Below, one piece after another: positions 7,850 to 16,463 of a DNA stretch of 64,000 bases (its first letter is position 1; every line of letters begins with the position of its first letter). The notes below the pieces were generated by a model. It was given only the letters and a program-made list of their open reading frames with translations. It made no database searches and was not told the DNA's origin. The stretch spans positions 88,340 to 152,339 of the forward strand of contig CAYZTA010000009.1 of the NCBI GenBank assembly GCA_964481145.1. Reading direction: 5' to 3'. Source of the stretch: Sandaracinus sp964481145. Lineage in GTDB: Bacteria; Myxococcota_A; Polyangia; Polyangiales; Sandaracinaceae. Both the position numbers and the translations under genes were made by a program.

Positions 7850-9324
7850 GCAGCGCGTTTTCGATCTCTTGCCGTTATGTCGAGGGCGTGCCCGCCACGA
7901 CCGACCCCGCCATCTCCGCGACCTTCGCGGAAGTCACGATCCGAGTGAAGGGTGATGTGATCACGCGCCTCGAAGATCGCGCAGGTGTGAAGGACTCGAT
8001 CTTCGTGCCCGTCGCGCCGATTGCACTTTGGGTGTTGCGCTCGTGGCCTGCACTCTTCTCCGAGCGGGCACCTGCATCGCTCATCGCGCGTGGAACACCA
8101 CACGAAGCACTCGCGCGGGCATGGGGCTATCTCGAGGCCGAGAGCGATGAGGATGCTGCGGCCATCGAGCGCGAACTCGAACGTTGGGAGCGCACGCATG
8201 CACTGCGCATGGTTGGGGACGGGCTCGTCCTGCCGGACTTCCTCTTTCGTCGCACGACATACGGCATGCACACGAGTTGGAGTCGTTGGGAGCCCCGCGA
8301 GCACACGACTTTCCTCTCGAGCGGAGAAGCGGTGCTCGATGTCGAGGGCGTCGTCGGTGAACTGCGCGCGCTCGTGGCGTCTGTGCGCCAGCGCATCGCC
8401 GATGTTCCCCGATCGAGCAGCATCGCATCTTGGATCGACGAGCTCGCGCCGCGCGCGTGCGCTGAGCTCACAGAAGCTCAGCTCGGAGTGCTTGCCGAGC
8501 GGCTTGGGGAGCCCGAGGTATGGTTCCGCACGTGGGCTGCCCAAGCAGCCGATCTGCGTCGAGCGATCGTGAACGAGTACTCGATCTCTGAGGATCGGTC
8601 ATATGATCCGGTGCTCGTGGACTCTCCGGTGGCAATGGCATTTCGGTCTGCCTTCGGGCGCCTCACGGAGGATGACCGAGCGCGACTGAGGGCGATCGCG
8701 AAGAAGGTCCGCACCCTTCCGATCGCGCATGGGCTTGCTCAGCTCCGCAACCATGTCGTCTACGGCGAAGGACCTGGCCCGATAGGGCTTGGTCGTGCCT
8801 ACCGCCGCGCGGGCCGCGTGCGGGAGATGCTCGACGTGGCTGGATACCTCGACGTGGAACAGCATCTCTTGGATCTGGGCGTAGCCATCGAATCGTTCAC
8901 TCTCGACGACGCGCAGACCGATGGAGTCGCGCTCTGGTCTGAGGATCGCGCGATCGTACTCGTGAATGAATCGAGCCTGCGTGCGACCACGGCGTGGGGA
9001 CGTCGCTCTTTGTTCGCGCACGAACTTTATCACCTGCTGTGCGACGTCCGTGCGGGGGCAGCATTCGGTGAGGCGACGGGCGATGCGATTCATCTACCGA
9101 CCGAGCCGTTCGCGAACGCGTTCGCTGCCGAACTCCTCGCCCCCAAGCGTGAGCTTCCCCTGTTCACGCCACATCTCTGGACGAATATCTCCGCAGCAAG
9201 AGCGAAGGTCGCCGAGGTGTGCAACCGCTTCGGCGTGGGACGCGAGCTCGCGCTAAGGCAACTCCAGAACCGTCAACAATGGCCCGAGCCCCTCGTCGTG
9301 AGTCTGCTGAACGAGGATGCCTGA
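7846..9324 (+). CDS. ImmA/IrrE-type zinc metalloendopeptidase with long N-terminal region
   Basis: 492 aa, translationally coupled to the preceding gene. The C-terminal third carries the zinc signature: H392-E-L-Y-H396 inside SLFAHELYHLLCD, followed by EPFANAFAAELLAPKR (E420 onward), the third-ligand helix typical of the ImmA/IrrE (DUF955) family. Family members cleave repressors or stress regulators in phages, mobile elements and Deinococcus. The first 270 residues match no family I know and have no helix-turn-helix; they may be the sensing or target-binding part. The two-gene unit, with different neighbours on both sides, looks like an accessory module such as a toxin-antitoxin or defence unit. 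That reading is inference; the protease fold is well supported. Confidence 0.8.
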   Translation: MSSAFSISCRYVEGVPATTDPAISATFAEVTIRVKGDVITRLEDRAGVKDSIFVPVAPIALWVLRSWPALFSERAPASLIARGTPHEALARAWGYLEAESDEDAAAIERELERWERTHALRMVGDGLVLPDFLFRRTTYGMHTSWSRWEPREHTTFLSSGEAVLDVEGVVGELRALVASVRQRIADVPRSSSIASWIDELAPRACAELTEAQLGVLAERLGEPEVWFRTWAAQAADLRRAIVNEYSISEDRSYDPVLVDSPVAMAFRSAFGRLTEDDRARLRAIAKKVRTLPIAHGLAQLRNHVVYGEGPGPIGLGRAYRRAGRVREMLDVAGYLDVEQHLLDLGVAIESFTLDDAQTDGVALWSEDRAIVLVNESSLRATTAWGRRSLFAHELYHLLCDVRAGAAFGEATGDAIHLPTEPFANAFAAELLAPKRELPLFTPHLWTNISAARAKVAEVCNRFGVGRELALRQLQNRQQWPEPLVVSLLNEDA

Positions 9325-9347
9325 CGCAGGGCGAGCGAACTTCGAAC

Positions 9348-10025
9348 TCACATGATGCGGCCGTCGACCATCGTGACCGTTCGATCGATGGCAGGGTCGT
9401 CGGCCAGGCGAGGATCGTGGGTGGCGCAGACGATGGTCTTGCCTTCGTCGCGGAGCGACGAAAGAAGAGCGACGACCTCTTTGGCGTTCTCGGAGTCGAG
9501 GTGAGCCGTGGGCTCATCGAGCAACAAGATCGGCGGGTCGCGCATCAATGCGCGCACGATCGCGCCACGCTGGCGCTCTCCTCCGGAGAGCTGAGACGCG
9601 CGTGCACGATGCCGTCCGCTGAGACCGAAGCGCTCGAGGAGCTGCGCGGCGCGTTCTTTCTCCGCTCGGCCCGCGCCTCCGCTCGGGACACACGGCAGAA
9701 GGACGTTCTCGATGAGGCTCATCTCCGAGATCAACGCGAGCTCTTGGAACACGAAGCCGATTCGAGCGCGCCGCAGCTCGGTGCGGTGCCGCTCTCGCAA
9801 ATGGACGACCGATTCGCCGAAGATGCGCACGTCGCCGCTGCTCGGCGCGATCATGGCGCCCATGAGCCCGAGCAATGTCGTCTTTCCCGAGCCACTCGGA
9901 CCGCGAAGCACGACGAGCTCCGAGCGGGCAATGCTCAGCGTCAGCGCATGGACCGCGAACAAACGGCGACGTCCATCGAGATAGCTCTTCGTCACATCTT
10001 GCGTCTCGAGGATCGGCGCGCTCAC
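9348..10025 (-). CDS. ABC transporter ATP-binding protein (LolD/MacB type)
   Basis: 225 aa from a GTG start that overlaps the upstream permease stop by 4 nt (GTGA). All ABC motifs are present: Walker A GPSGSGKT (42-49), Q-loop Gln94 in FVFQELALI, signature LSGGE (146-150), Walker B ILLLDE (166-171) and the H-loop in VCATHDPRLAD. The length and FVFQ..ALI...SLIENV pattern fit the LolD/MacB/FtsE class, which works with FtsX-like permeases to drive mechanotransmission or lipoprotein and peptide export rather than import. It is the last gene of a five-gene minus-strand operon that also contains an FtsX permease and an MlaE-type permease. Confidence 0.9.
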   Translation of the reverse strand: MSAPILETQDVTKSYLDGRRRLFAVHALTLSIARSELVVLRGPSGSGKTTLLGLMGAMIAPSSGDVRIFGESVVHLRERHRTELRRARIGFVFQELALISEMSLIENVLLPCVPSGGAGRAEKERAAQLLERFGLSGRHRARASQLSGGERQRGAIVRALMRDPPILLLDEPTAHLDSENAKEVVALLSSLRDEGKTIVCATHDPRLADDPAIDRTVTMVDGRIM

Positions 10026-11194
10026 ACGCCACCTCGCAGCAAGCGATCGGGATCGATCATCGCGGCGCGCCATGCGGGCACGACGCTGATGGCGATGAAA
10101 GGCAAGACCACGGCGCCGACGATGGTGAGCGCTTGGGTGATATCGAACGCGGGTGCCAGCGTGAGATCTGCGTGAAGTGAGCTCCATCCAAAGAGCGCAT
10201 CGCGCAGACCAGGAGCGCCCATGACGAAGACATGCACATAGGCGCAGACGACTCCGAGGACGGCGCCTGCCCACGCGACGAGACCCGATTCCCACATTCG
10301 CAAGGCGAGCACATCGGCGGTGCTGAATCCCGTGGCCTTGAGAATGCCGATTTCACGGCGTTCGTTCTCTCCGAGCCCTGTCCATCTCTCCCATGCGAGC
10401 AGAATGGCCGCGAGCAACGCTGGCAGGAGCGCGATTCCGACGAAGCCCGCGCGGGTATCGAAAGTCAGCTCGTAGGTCCGTGCGACGAGCCGTCGATCGA
10501 TCACGCGAGCTCCTTCGATGTGATCGGTGATCGCGGTGCTGATGACGTTGGCTTCTTCTTCGCGCGTCAACTCGATCGCGAGGTCGGTCGCCATCTCGGA
10601 GGGAACACCCAGGAGTGACCGAGCCCTCGTCTGGGTCGTCATGACGAAGTCGCCGCCGAGCGCGGCGGTGCGTGGGTCGAGGATGCCCGAGACGATCAAG
10701 GCGACGGCGGTGTGCTCGGCGGGGGGGCGGAGCGAGATTTGATCTCCGACGCGCAACCCCAACATGCGCGCGATCGCTGTTCCAATGACGATCTCATCGT
10801 CGTGTCGCGGCCAATCACCATCGATGAGCGCGCTCTCGGGCTCGGAGTCTCCGAGTCCGATCACGACGATATTGCCCTCGAGGGGCGAGACATAGAGATA
10901 GCCCCACACGCGCGGGTGAATGGTGCGTAAGCCGGGAAGGTCGAGTGATTCGATCGCGCGAAGATCGTCCCCCGCGATGAGCGCAGGGCGACCCGCGATC
11001 AATCGCTGCACGGTGAGATCGGGGAGATCCGAGATCAGCGCTCGATACTCGATGCGCAGCGCTTCGGCGAGGAACACCGTCGAGCTCCAAAGCGTGACGA
11101 GCGCAGCGAGTCCGAGCGTGATCGCGAGGTTTCGTTTGCCGCGCCGCACCATCGCGCCGAGCGCGTGATCGAGGAGCGCGAGTTGGCGCTTCAT
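10022..11194 (-). CDS. FtsX-like ABC transporter permease
   Basis: 390 aa. The N-terminal transmembrane helix (NLAITLGLAALVTLWSSTVF, about 22-41) is followed by a periplasmic MacB-PCD-like domain of roughly 200 residues with the IAGRPALIAGDDLRAI and VIGLGDSEPESALIDGDW stretches. Three further helices lie in the C-terminal FtsX core (about 255-275, 305-325 and 350-372), where GILKATGFSTADVLALRMWE is the coupling-helix region. This four-helix topology defines the type VII/MacB ABC class. It overlaps both neighbours by 4 nt. It would act in the inner membrane with the ATPase at 9348; the cargo is unknown. Confidence 0.88.
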   Translation of the reverse strand: MKRQLALLDHALGAMVRRGKRNLAITLGLAALVTLWSSTVFLAEALRIEYRALISDLPDLTVQRLIAGRPALIAGDDLRAIESLDLPGLRTIHPRVWGYLYVSPLEGNIVVIGLGDSEPESALIDGDWPRHDDEIVIGTAIARMLGLRVGDQISLRPPAEHTAVALIVSGILDPRTAALGGDFVMTTQTRARSLLGVPSEMATDLAIELTREEEANVISTAITDHIEGARVIDRRLVARTYELTFDTRAGFVGIALLPALLAAILLAWERWTGLGENERREIGILKATGFSTADVLALRMWESGLVAWAGAVLGVVCAYVHVFVMGAPGLRDALFGWSSLHADLTLAPAFDITQALTIVGAVVLPFIAISVVPAWRAAMIDPDRLLRGGV

Positions 11195-11514
11195 TCGGAG
11201 AGCCTTTCGATCGCGCCGCGCGCGCCTTCCCGGAGCACTTCACGTGGAGGACTGATGAAGGCGCCTGCGGGATCGACATCGAATCCGCCGGGGATGTCAG
11301 AGATGGCCGCCGCAGGCTCCACTTGAGAGGGGTTGCGCAGCCAGCGTGCATTGCTGGAGAGCGCGAGATCGGCCCATCCGATGTGGGTCGCGAGCGTGAG
11401 CCTCAACGCTCTGCCTTCTCGATCGGCGTTGCGTCGTCGCGTCGCATCAGTGAGCACCCCACCGAGCATGAAGAGGAATGCGACGGAGATCGCGATCAGC
11501 ATGCGAATGCGCAT
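11191..11514 (-). CDS. Small membrane-anchored periplasmic protein of the ABC operon
   Basis: 107 aa, beginning with an uncleaved signal anchor or signal peptide (MRIRMLIAISVAFLFMLGGV). The mature part has no recognised domain; it ends in REVLREGARGAIERLSE and overlaps the FtsX permease start by 4 nt. No lipobox cysteine is present. Because it is locked between the MlaE-type and FtsX-type permeases, it may be an accessory subunit of one of them, but nothing in its sequence proves this. Confidence 0.65.
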   Translation of the reverse strand: MRIRMLIAISVAFLFMLGGVLTDATRRRNADREGRALRLTLATHIGWADLALSSNARWLRNPSQVEPAAAISDIPGGFDVDPAGAFISPPREVLREGARGAIERLSE

Positions 11515-11523
11515 CGGACTTCT

Positions 11524-12345
11524 CTAGTGCGTCATGAACATGAGAAAAAATTGAGTCAGCACCGAATCGGCGACGAGGATGCTGATGGCAACGGCGACGA
11601 CGGATGTCGTCGTCGATCGACCGACGCCTTCGGTGCCGCCTCGCGTGGTCATGCCGAAATGACATCCGAGCATCGCGATCAGAAACCCGAAGAACGGCGT
11701 CTTGCCGATGCCTGAGAAAAAGTCCTCGAGCCAAATCGAATCGAGCGCCGACGTGATGAAGAACGGGATCGCGATGCCGAACGAGAGGTTGCAGACGAGC
11801 GCGGCGCTCGCGATCCCCAGAACCAGCGCGAACACCGTTAGAAGAGGCATGATCACGATGCCTGCGAGCATGCGCGGGACGACGAGCTTGCGGATCGGGT
11901 CTGCGCCGAGTGCGCGGATCGCGTCAATCTGCTCGGTGACAGCCATGGACCCGAGCTCGGCGGCGATTCCCGCACCGATGCGGCTCCCCACGACGAGCGC
12001 GGTCAGCGACGGGGCGAGCTCGCGCGCTTCACTGAGCCCCACGATGCGACCGACGCTTTCACGAGCGCCGAAGCGTTCGAGAGAGAACGCGAACTGAATC
12101 GACATGACGATGCCGACGAAGATCGCCGTGGCCGCGGCGATCCCAAACGATCGCACGCCCATCTGTTCGAGCTGATACAAAAACGAACGCGGTTCGAAGC
12201 GCGTGGTCGTGATGGCGGTGAACGTCCGACGCGTCATCTGCGCCACGGCTCCCACGTGACTCATGGCGGCGATGAGCCGCTTGCCCTGGGCTTCGACCGC
12301 GCGAACGAAGAGAGACTTCTCGTGGTTCGGGGAGGGAGAGCTCAT
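11524..12345 (-). CDS. MlaE/YrbE-family ABC lipid transporter permease
   Basis: 273 aa. Family signatures are clear: RSFGIAAATAIFVGIVMSIQ, then ELAPSLTALVVGSRIGAGIA, AELGSMAVTEQIDAIRALG (the highly conserved MlaE EQIDAL-type motif), DPIRKLVVPRMLAG, and a GIGKTPFFGFLIAMLGC...GGTEGVGRSTT C-terminal loop. MlaE is the inner-membrane core of the Mla/Mce phospholipid transport complex. Its normal partners MlaF and MlaD (MCE domain) are not in this operon. The start overlaps the stop of the upstream lipoprotein gene. The ATPase two genes downstream belongs to a different ABC class, so the permease may use an MlaF encoded elsewhere. Confidence 0.92.
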   Translation of the reverse strand: MSSPSPNHEKSLFVRAVEAQGKRLIAAMSHVGAVAQMTRRTFTAITTTRFEPRSFLYQLEQMGVRSFGIAAATAIFVGIVMSIQFAFSLERFGARESVGRIVGLSEARELAPSLTALVVGSRIGAGIAAELGSMAVTEQIDAIRALGADPIRKLVVPRMLAGIVIMPLLTVFALVLGIASAALVCNLSFGIAIPFFITSALDSIWLEDFFSGIGKTPFFGFLIAMLGCHFGMTTRGGTEGVGRSTTTSVVAVAISILVADSVLTQFFLMFMTH

Positions 12346-12893
12346 CGAGCGGTCTCCGTCGAAAATCCTGCTCGAAAGTGTTCAAAGTCAGGCACGGTAC
12401 GCGCAAAGTTCGCGCCCAATGGCGTGATCAACGCGAAATCATAGACGCACGCGTCTTTCTTCATCACGTAGAGGAGGAGCTCGCGAGGCACACCATCGAG
12501 GCGGGCGATGACATGGGTGCGGAGCGCCTCACGTTCGTCCATCGGCACGAGACTCTGTTCTTGGACGTCTCGGTCGGTGAATCCGATGAGCAAGTGGTTG
12601 GTCAACGCGGTGAGGGGCACGTCGCTCCCCGGATTGCAAGTCGCGTTGACCTGAATGAGCGCGCCCATGTCTTCATTGTGAAATGCGAGATCGTTCTGGG
12701 AATCGAGGGACAGCCGCCGCCAGCCCGATCCGATCTCACCGATGCGATAACGCGTTTCACGACCCACGAGCACGTTGCCCATGAGTGTGGGTCCGCCACC
12801 GCACGCGAGAAAGTGCATCGCCAAAATTGTGATGGCGACGCGCCGAACCAGCCTCCATGCCCAAATTTGGGCGCCCCGTCGTTGGGCATGCAC
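12342..12893 (-). CDS. Predicted lipoprotein at the head of the MlaE/FtsX operon
   Basis: 183 aa from the GTG at 12893; an ATG at 12989 would add 32 residues that do not look like a signal peptide. The hydrophobic stretch RRVAITILAMHFLACGGG gives a lipobox (FLAC), so the mature protein would be lipid-modified, although the 20-residue basic N-region is long and the start is uncertain. The remainder (about 150 aa) contains NDLAFHNEDMGALIQVNATC and resembles the small lipoproteins often found beside Mla-type genes in this group. Its stop overlaps the MlaE start (ATGA), tying it to lipid transport. The function is unassigned. Confidence 0.68.
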   Translation of the reverse strand: MHAQRRGAQIWAWRLVRRVAITILAMHFLACGGGPTLMGNVLVGRETRYRIGEIGSGWRRLSLDSQNDLAFHNEDMGALIQVNATCNPGSDVPLTALTNHLLIGFTDRDVQEQSLVPMDEREALRTHVIARLDGVPRELLLYVMKKDACVYDFALITPLGANFARTVPDFEHFRAGFSTETAR

Positions 12894-12997
12894 CGTCGCG
12901 GGTATAGAAGCGCTCTCGATTCTTTGCAATGACACTCTCGCCAAAGCGCAGATCGGGGGCGTCCTTCGCCTCGCGAAAAGAGCGATCATGCGGGAGG

Positions 12998-14959
12998 TCA
13001 GCCGATCTCCGCTTCGTCCATTCGGCGCATGCCCTCCAAGAGCAGAGCCTCGGTGCTCCCGCTGATCGGGCGGTCGGTGGGCTCGAACGTCGAATCAAAA
13101 GAGAACTCGCCCTCTTTCAGCGCGAGCATCGCGTAGATCGCTTCCTCGCGTGCGTGCGCCCCCAACTTGCCGTTGGCGATTTGACCTTCATAAAAGTGAA
13201 TTTCGCCCGCCAAACCGCCCGATGTGACCCGGAGTAAGCCCGTTTTTCGGCCGTTGCTCAGCACTTGGATCACATCAGGGAGGGCCACATCACTCAAGCT
13301 GCCCGCCAGACCCCCGCTCTTTTGCTTGATGCCAGCTTCGATCAGGTGGGCGGTCTTGGCGACGACGAGCTCGGGGGAGGCGGGTTTGATGATATAATCG
13401 GAAGCGCCGAGCTCGAAACCGCGTCCGACCGACGCGCGGTCAGCTTTTCGCGTCAAAAAGACGACAGGAATGTCTTTCGCCTGGGGATCGGCCAAAAGCG
13501 CGGTGCGAACCCCGAAGCCATCATCGGTGCCGAGCTCCACCTCCAAGAGGATGAGATCGAAGCGCTGCTCGGCGACCAGGCGCAAGGCTTCGGTTCGGTC
13601 GCGAGCGACTTTGACTTGATGCCCCGCCTCCGCGAGACGGAGCTCGAGGAGGATCGTGTCTTCCCGTTCGGGGTCGACGATGAGCACCCGCGTGCGCGCG
13701 ACCCCGTGGGCCGATTTGTCGGTGCCCATCACGACCTGCCTCAACACATCGACCAAAGCAGGATCGAAGAGCTGTGACGAGAGCTGTCTCAGGACGTCGA
13801 GCGCTTCGCGTCGTGTCAGAATTCGACGATAGGGATTCTTCGAGTTTGCCGTGAGGTCGGTATAGGTTTCGACGATCCCGAGGATGCGCGCGCCGAGTGG
13901 GATGTCCGTTCGCGCGAGGCGGTCGGGGAACCCCTGTCCGTCATAGCGCTCATAGAGATGATTGAGGATATCGGCACTCGCTCGAGGCAAACCGGCTGCT
14001 TCGAACATACGCGCTGGACTCATGTAGCTGCGCTGGGCCTGAAGTCGATGACCTCCTTCGCGCGAAACATTGAGTGCGGTGAGGTGATAGGTCGATGTCT
14101 TTCCGACGTCGTGCAGATAGGCAGCGATCAGCAGCGCACCTTTGTCCAGAGGAGAAAGCGCGAGACGATCCGCCATCGATGCGGAGATTCGTGCCACCTG
14201 GGACGAATGCCCATGGAGCTCGCCTCGCCCTGCATCGAGCAGACTCACGAACACATTGAGCGTTTCGAGATAACTCTCGAAGCTGGGCGCGTTTTCGACG
14301 TTTGAGAAATCGAAGGTGATCTCGTTTTGCTTCGGAGTTCCGGGCGCAGCGCGGCCCGGGAAGAGCCCGAGTGCAGGGGTTCGATCATCGAAATCGGTGT
14401 TGGGTGGTGGGTCTGCCACTTTTTGGAGCGGACCCAACGTCAGAGCGGGCGTCGCAGAGCGCGTTTGCAGCTGCGAAAACGCGTGTCGATCGCCGCCATA
14501 AAAGCGCCGCAGAGCGGCTTTCACCACGGCTGGTCGTGCGGCGAAGATCCGGATCTCACGCACGCCGCTCGCGGTCGAGATGAGACCTGCGAGATGGTCC
14601 CCGAGATCGTAAGCCACGACACTCAATGTTTGAGTTGGTCGATCGAACACGATGGGAACGCACTGCAGTTGTTCGGCCACGCGGCGAGGAATCAAATCGA
14701 GTGTCGAGCGGTCGATGTCGGCTTTGGATAGACGCTCGGTGCTGACGAAACGCGTTTTGTGGAGTGAGGCAATCGATTTGAGGAGCTCGGCTTCGGATAA
14801 AAGGCCCGACTCCAGGATGATCTCCTCGATGCGCTCCCCCGTGCGTTTGGCTCGCTGATAGAAATTATCGTAATGCGCCGCCGAGACCCGTCCTTCTTGG
14901 TGAAGGCGATCCAGGACGAAAAGTCCCCCAGGCTGTTCTTGGCTCTCGGTCGAGGTCAC
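12998..14959 (-). CDS. Multidomain regulator: MshEN-like, degenerate HD-GYP, receiver and DUF4388
   Basis: 653 aa from the GTG at 14959; the open frame continues upstream without coding character. Domains: residues 10-150 resemble the GspE/MshE N-terminal (MshEN) nucleotide-sensing domain (LDRLHQEGRVSAAHYDNFYQ, then a LIPRRVAEQLQCVPI segment). Residues 230-410 are HD-GYP-like with HD at 283-284 (YLHDVGK), but the usual HHE..DG.GYP motif reads LYERYDGQGFP, so two metal-binding histidines are replaced. Residues 424-545 are a receiver domain where the phosphoacceptor aspartate is Glu473 (LILLEVEL); Lys525 is kept. Residues 550-653 are DUF4388 (PatA-like). Both the c-di-GMP hydrolase and phosphotransfer activities may be lost, suggesting a sensory scaffold. 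It may be co-transcribed with the downstream lipid-transport operon. Confidence 0.82.
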   Translation of the reverse strand: MTSTESQEQPGGLFVLDRLHQEGRVSAAHYDNFYQRAKRTGERIEEIILESGLLSEAELLKSIASLHKTRFVSTERLSKADIDRSTLDLIPRRVAEQLQCVPIVFDRPTQTLSVVAYDLGDHLAGLISTASGVREIRIFAARPAVVKAALRRFYGGDRHAFSQLQTRSATPALTLGPLQKVADPPPNTDFDDRTPALGLFPGRAAPGTPKQNEITFDFSNVENAPSFESYLETLNVFVSLLDAGRGELHGHSSQVARISASMADRLALSPLDKGALLIAAYLHDVGKTSTYHLTALNVSREGGHRLQAQRSYMSPARMFEAAGLPRASADILNHLYERYDGQGFPDRLARTDIPLGARILGIVETYTDLTANSKNPYRRILTRREALDVLRQLSSQLFDPALVDVLRQVVMGTDKSAHGVARTRVLIVDPEREDTILLELRLAEAGHQVKVARDRTEALRLVAEQRFDLILLEVELGTDDGFGVRTALLADPQAKDIPVVFLTRKADRASVGRGFELGASDYIIKPASPELVVAKTAHLIEAGIKQKSGGLAGSLSDVALPDVIQVLSNGRKTGLLRVTSGGLAGEIHFYEGQIANGKLGAHAREEAIYAMLALKEGEFSFDSTFEPTDRPISGSTEALLLEGMRRMDEAEIG

Positions 14960-15011
14960 TTGGAGAAGCGAGCATAGCTTAGCTCTGCGTCGCGGAAATA
15001 CCGAACCGTTC

Positions 15012-15048
15012 GAGGAAACGCGTTCCGTGTTCGAATTCGCGTTTCCTC
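15012..15048. repeat. 11-bp perfect inverted repeat between two minus-strand genes
   Basis: GAGGAAACGCG (15012-15022) and CGCGTTTCCTC (15038-15048) pair perfectly around a 15-nt loop. It lies 13 nt beyond the stop of the PPC-like lipoprotein gene and about 50 nt before the HD-GYP regulator start. No T-run follows on the minus strand. It could be a terminator, or an operator or leader hairpin of the regulator gene. Confidence 0.5.
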
Positions 15049-15060
15049 TCTCCCGGGGCT

Positions 15061-16413
15061 TTATTCGCTCGCGGGAAGCAACCGGACTCCACAGCGAACC
15101 CAGTCCCCCGTGAGCTCGGGATCTTGCGCCATTCGCGTCAAGCGCAGGACATACGTGCCAGCCGATGGAACTGTGACGTTGAAGAGGAGGGCTCCTTCGA
15201 CGTCGGTTTCCGTCGATGTCGCAGGAGGATCGAGAGGATCTCCTTCGACCGTCAGGAGGTCGGCGCGAAGCCCGAGGATGCCCGAGCCAGAGCTTCGTGA
15301 TGTGCAAGCCACCGTGACCTGCTCGTCGCCGATCGTGGTGATGCTGAAATGATCGACGTCACCGTCGCCGAGCTGCGCCAACACATAGCCCCAACGTTCT
15401 GGTGGTGCTTCTGCGCTGAATGTCAGAGGTTCGGGGGTCGTCACGACGTCATTGGTCGCTTCCATGGTTTCGAGTGGGTTGTCTTCGAAGCGGTAGGACT
15501 TGATGACGTAGAAATCGTTTTCACCCATCGTTTCAGGTGCTGAAACGAAGAGGAAATAGTTGCCCGCGGGCAAATGGGGTTGAAGTGAGATTTGGCTTCC
15601 GAAGGTGTTGCCAGCGATCTGTTGGCCGGCTTCGTTTTCGATCCAGATGCGTCGAGGCTGCCCCGTATAACCCATGCCGGTCGGGCCTCCTGGCAAGAGG
15701 ATGAACCGCGCGAAGACGTTTGCTTCGGGGATGGTGAATGCGAAGACATCGACGTCGGTCGTGTTGTTGAATGTTCCGAGGATCAGCCCGGTATTGTTGC
15801 TGTACTCGACCGTCTGAGCATATTCGGCATCGTTGCCTGTCTCGGGATCGATCGTGGCGGAGGCTGGTGAGAGCACACCCACGACGAGCTCGTATGTGAA
15901 GCTCGGTTTTCCTTCGGGCTCGATCTCGCCCTCGGTCCAGGTCGAGAAGTCTTGAACGAGGATGTAATACGTGCCGTTCTGTGGCAAACGCGTGTAAATG
16001 CCGCTGCCGGTGCCGGTGCGGGGAATTTCGTCATCGCTCTCGGCGATTCGATTCATCGATGAATCGAAGAGGGTGATCACCGTGTCGAGGCGATCCTCCT
16101 CATCTTCCGCCGTGGGCGCGGCACCGATGACGAACCACTGGCCGGCTGTGCCGTTGAACGAGTAGTAGTCGAGATCTCCGGGGCGGGAGATCGCCCCTTC
16201 GACTCGGCTCTCGAGCAGAGGATCGGCATCGGCGAAGCTGTCGTTGCCGTCTCCAGTAGGTCCTGTGTCGGGCCCGACGTCGGGTGTCGCGTCTGCTGCG
16301 TCCGTGGGATCGATGCTGGCATCGTTCGTCACCATCGTCATCTCATTCGTCTTACAGCCCACGGCGAAAACCGAGGCCAAGACGAGCGCCCACCATGTTG
16401 TGTTCCTTCGCAT
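15061..16413 (-). CDS. Secreted lipoprotein with pre-peptidase-C-like (PPC) domains
   Basis: 450 aa. The ATG at 16413 is preceded by AAGGGGG; a GTG 7 codons upstream is less likely. Signal peptide MRRNTTWWALVLASVFAVGC has its lipobox at Cys20. An Asp/Thr/Pro-rich linker follows (DPTDAADATPDVGPDTGPTG). Three tandem beta-sandwich units are visible, each with the PPC pattern 'D.DyysF.......v......': DLDYYSFNGTAGQWFVIGA, DVDVFAFTIPEANVFARFIL and DVDHFSITTIGDEQVTVAC. PPC domains are usually accessory domains of secreted proteases, but no catalytic domain is present, so a binding or structural role at the surface is likely. The gene stands alone between two hairpins. Confidence 0.78.
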   Translation of the reverse strand: MRRNTTWWALVLASVFAVGCKTNEMTMVTNDASIDPTDAADATPDVGPDTGPTGDGNDSFADADPLLESRVEGAISRPGDLDYYSFNGTAGQWFVIGAAPTAEDEEDRLDTVITLFDSSMNRIAESDDEIPRTGTGSGIYTRLPQNGTYYILVQDFSTWTEGEIEPEGKPSFTYELVVGVLSPASATIDPETGNDAEYAQTVEYSNNTGLILGTFNNTTDVDVFAFTIPEANVFARFILLPGGPTGMGYTGQPRRIWIENEAGQQIAGNTFGSQISLQPHLPAGNYFLFVSAPETMGENDFYVIKSYRFEDNPLETMEATNDVVTTPEPLTFSAEAPPERWGYVLAQLGDGDVDHFSITTIGDEQVTVACTSRSSGSGILGLRADLLTVEGDPLDPPATSTETDVEGALLFNVTVPSAGTYVLRLTRMAQDPELTGDWVRCGVRLLPASE

Positions 16414-16439
16414 ACGCGCCCCCTTGTAGCCCACGCGAT

Positions 16440-16463
16440 GAGAAGGTGCGAACAGACCTTCTC
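16440..16463 (-). terminator. 8-bp stem-loop overlapping the stop of the membrane protein gene
   Basis: GAGAAGGT and ACCTTCTC flank an 8-nt loop directly at the 3' end of the gene at 16462-17229 (minus strand). No T-run follows. Its position and perfect stem suggest a terminator or a transcript-end stabiliser separating it from the lipoprotein gene downstream. Confidence 0.45.

Noticed and set aside
9219..10175. 318-aa plus-strand frame opposite the ABC ATPase
   Set aside because: Overlaps the well-supported ATPase and permease genes completely and shows no recognisable domain.
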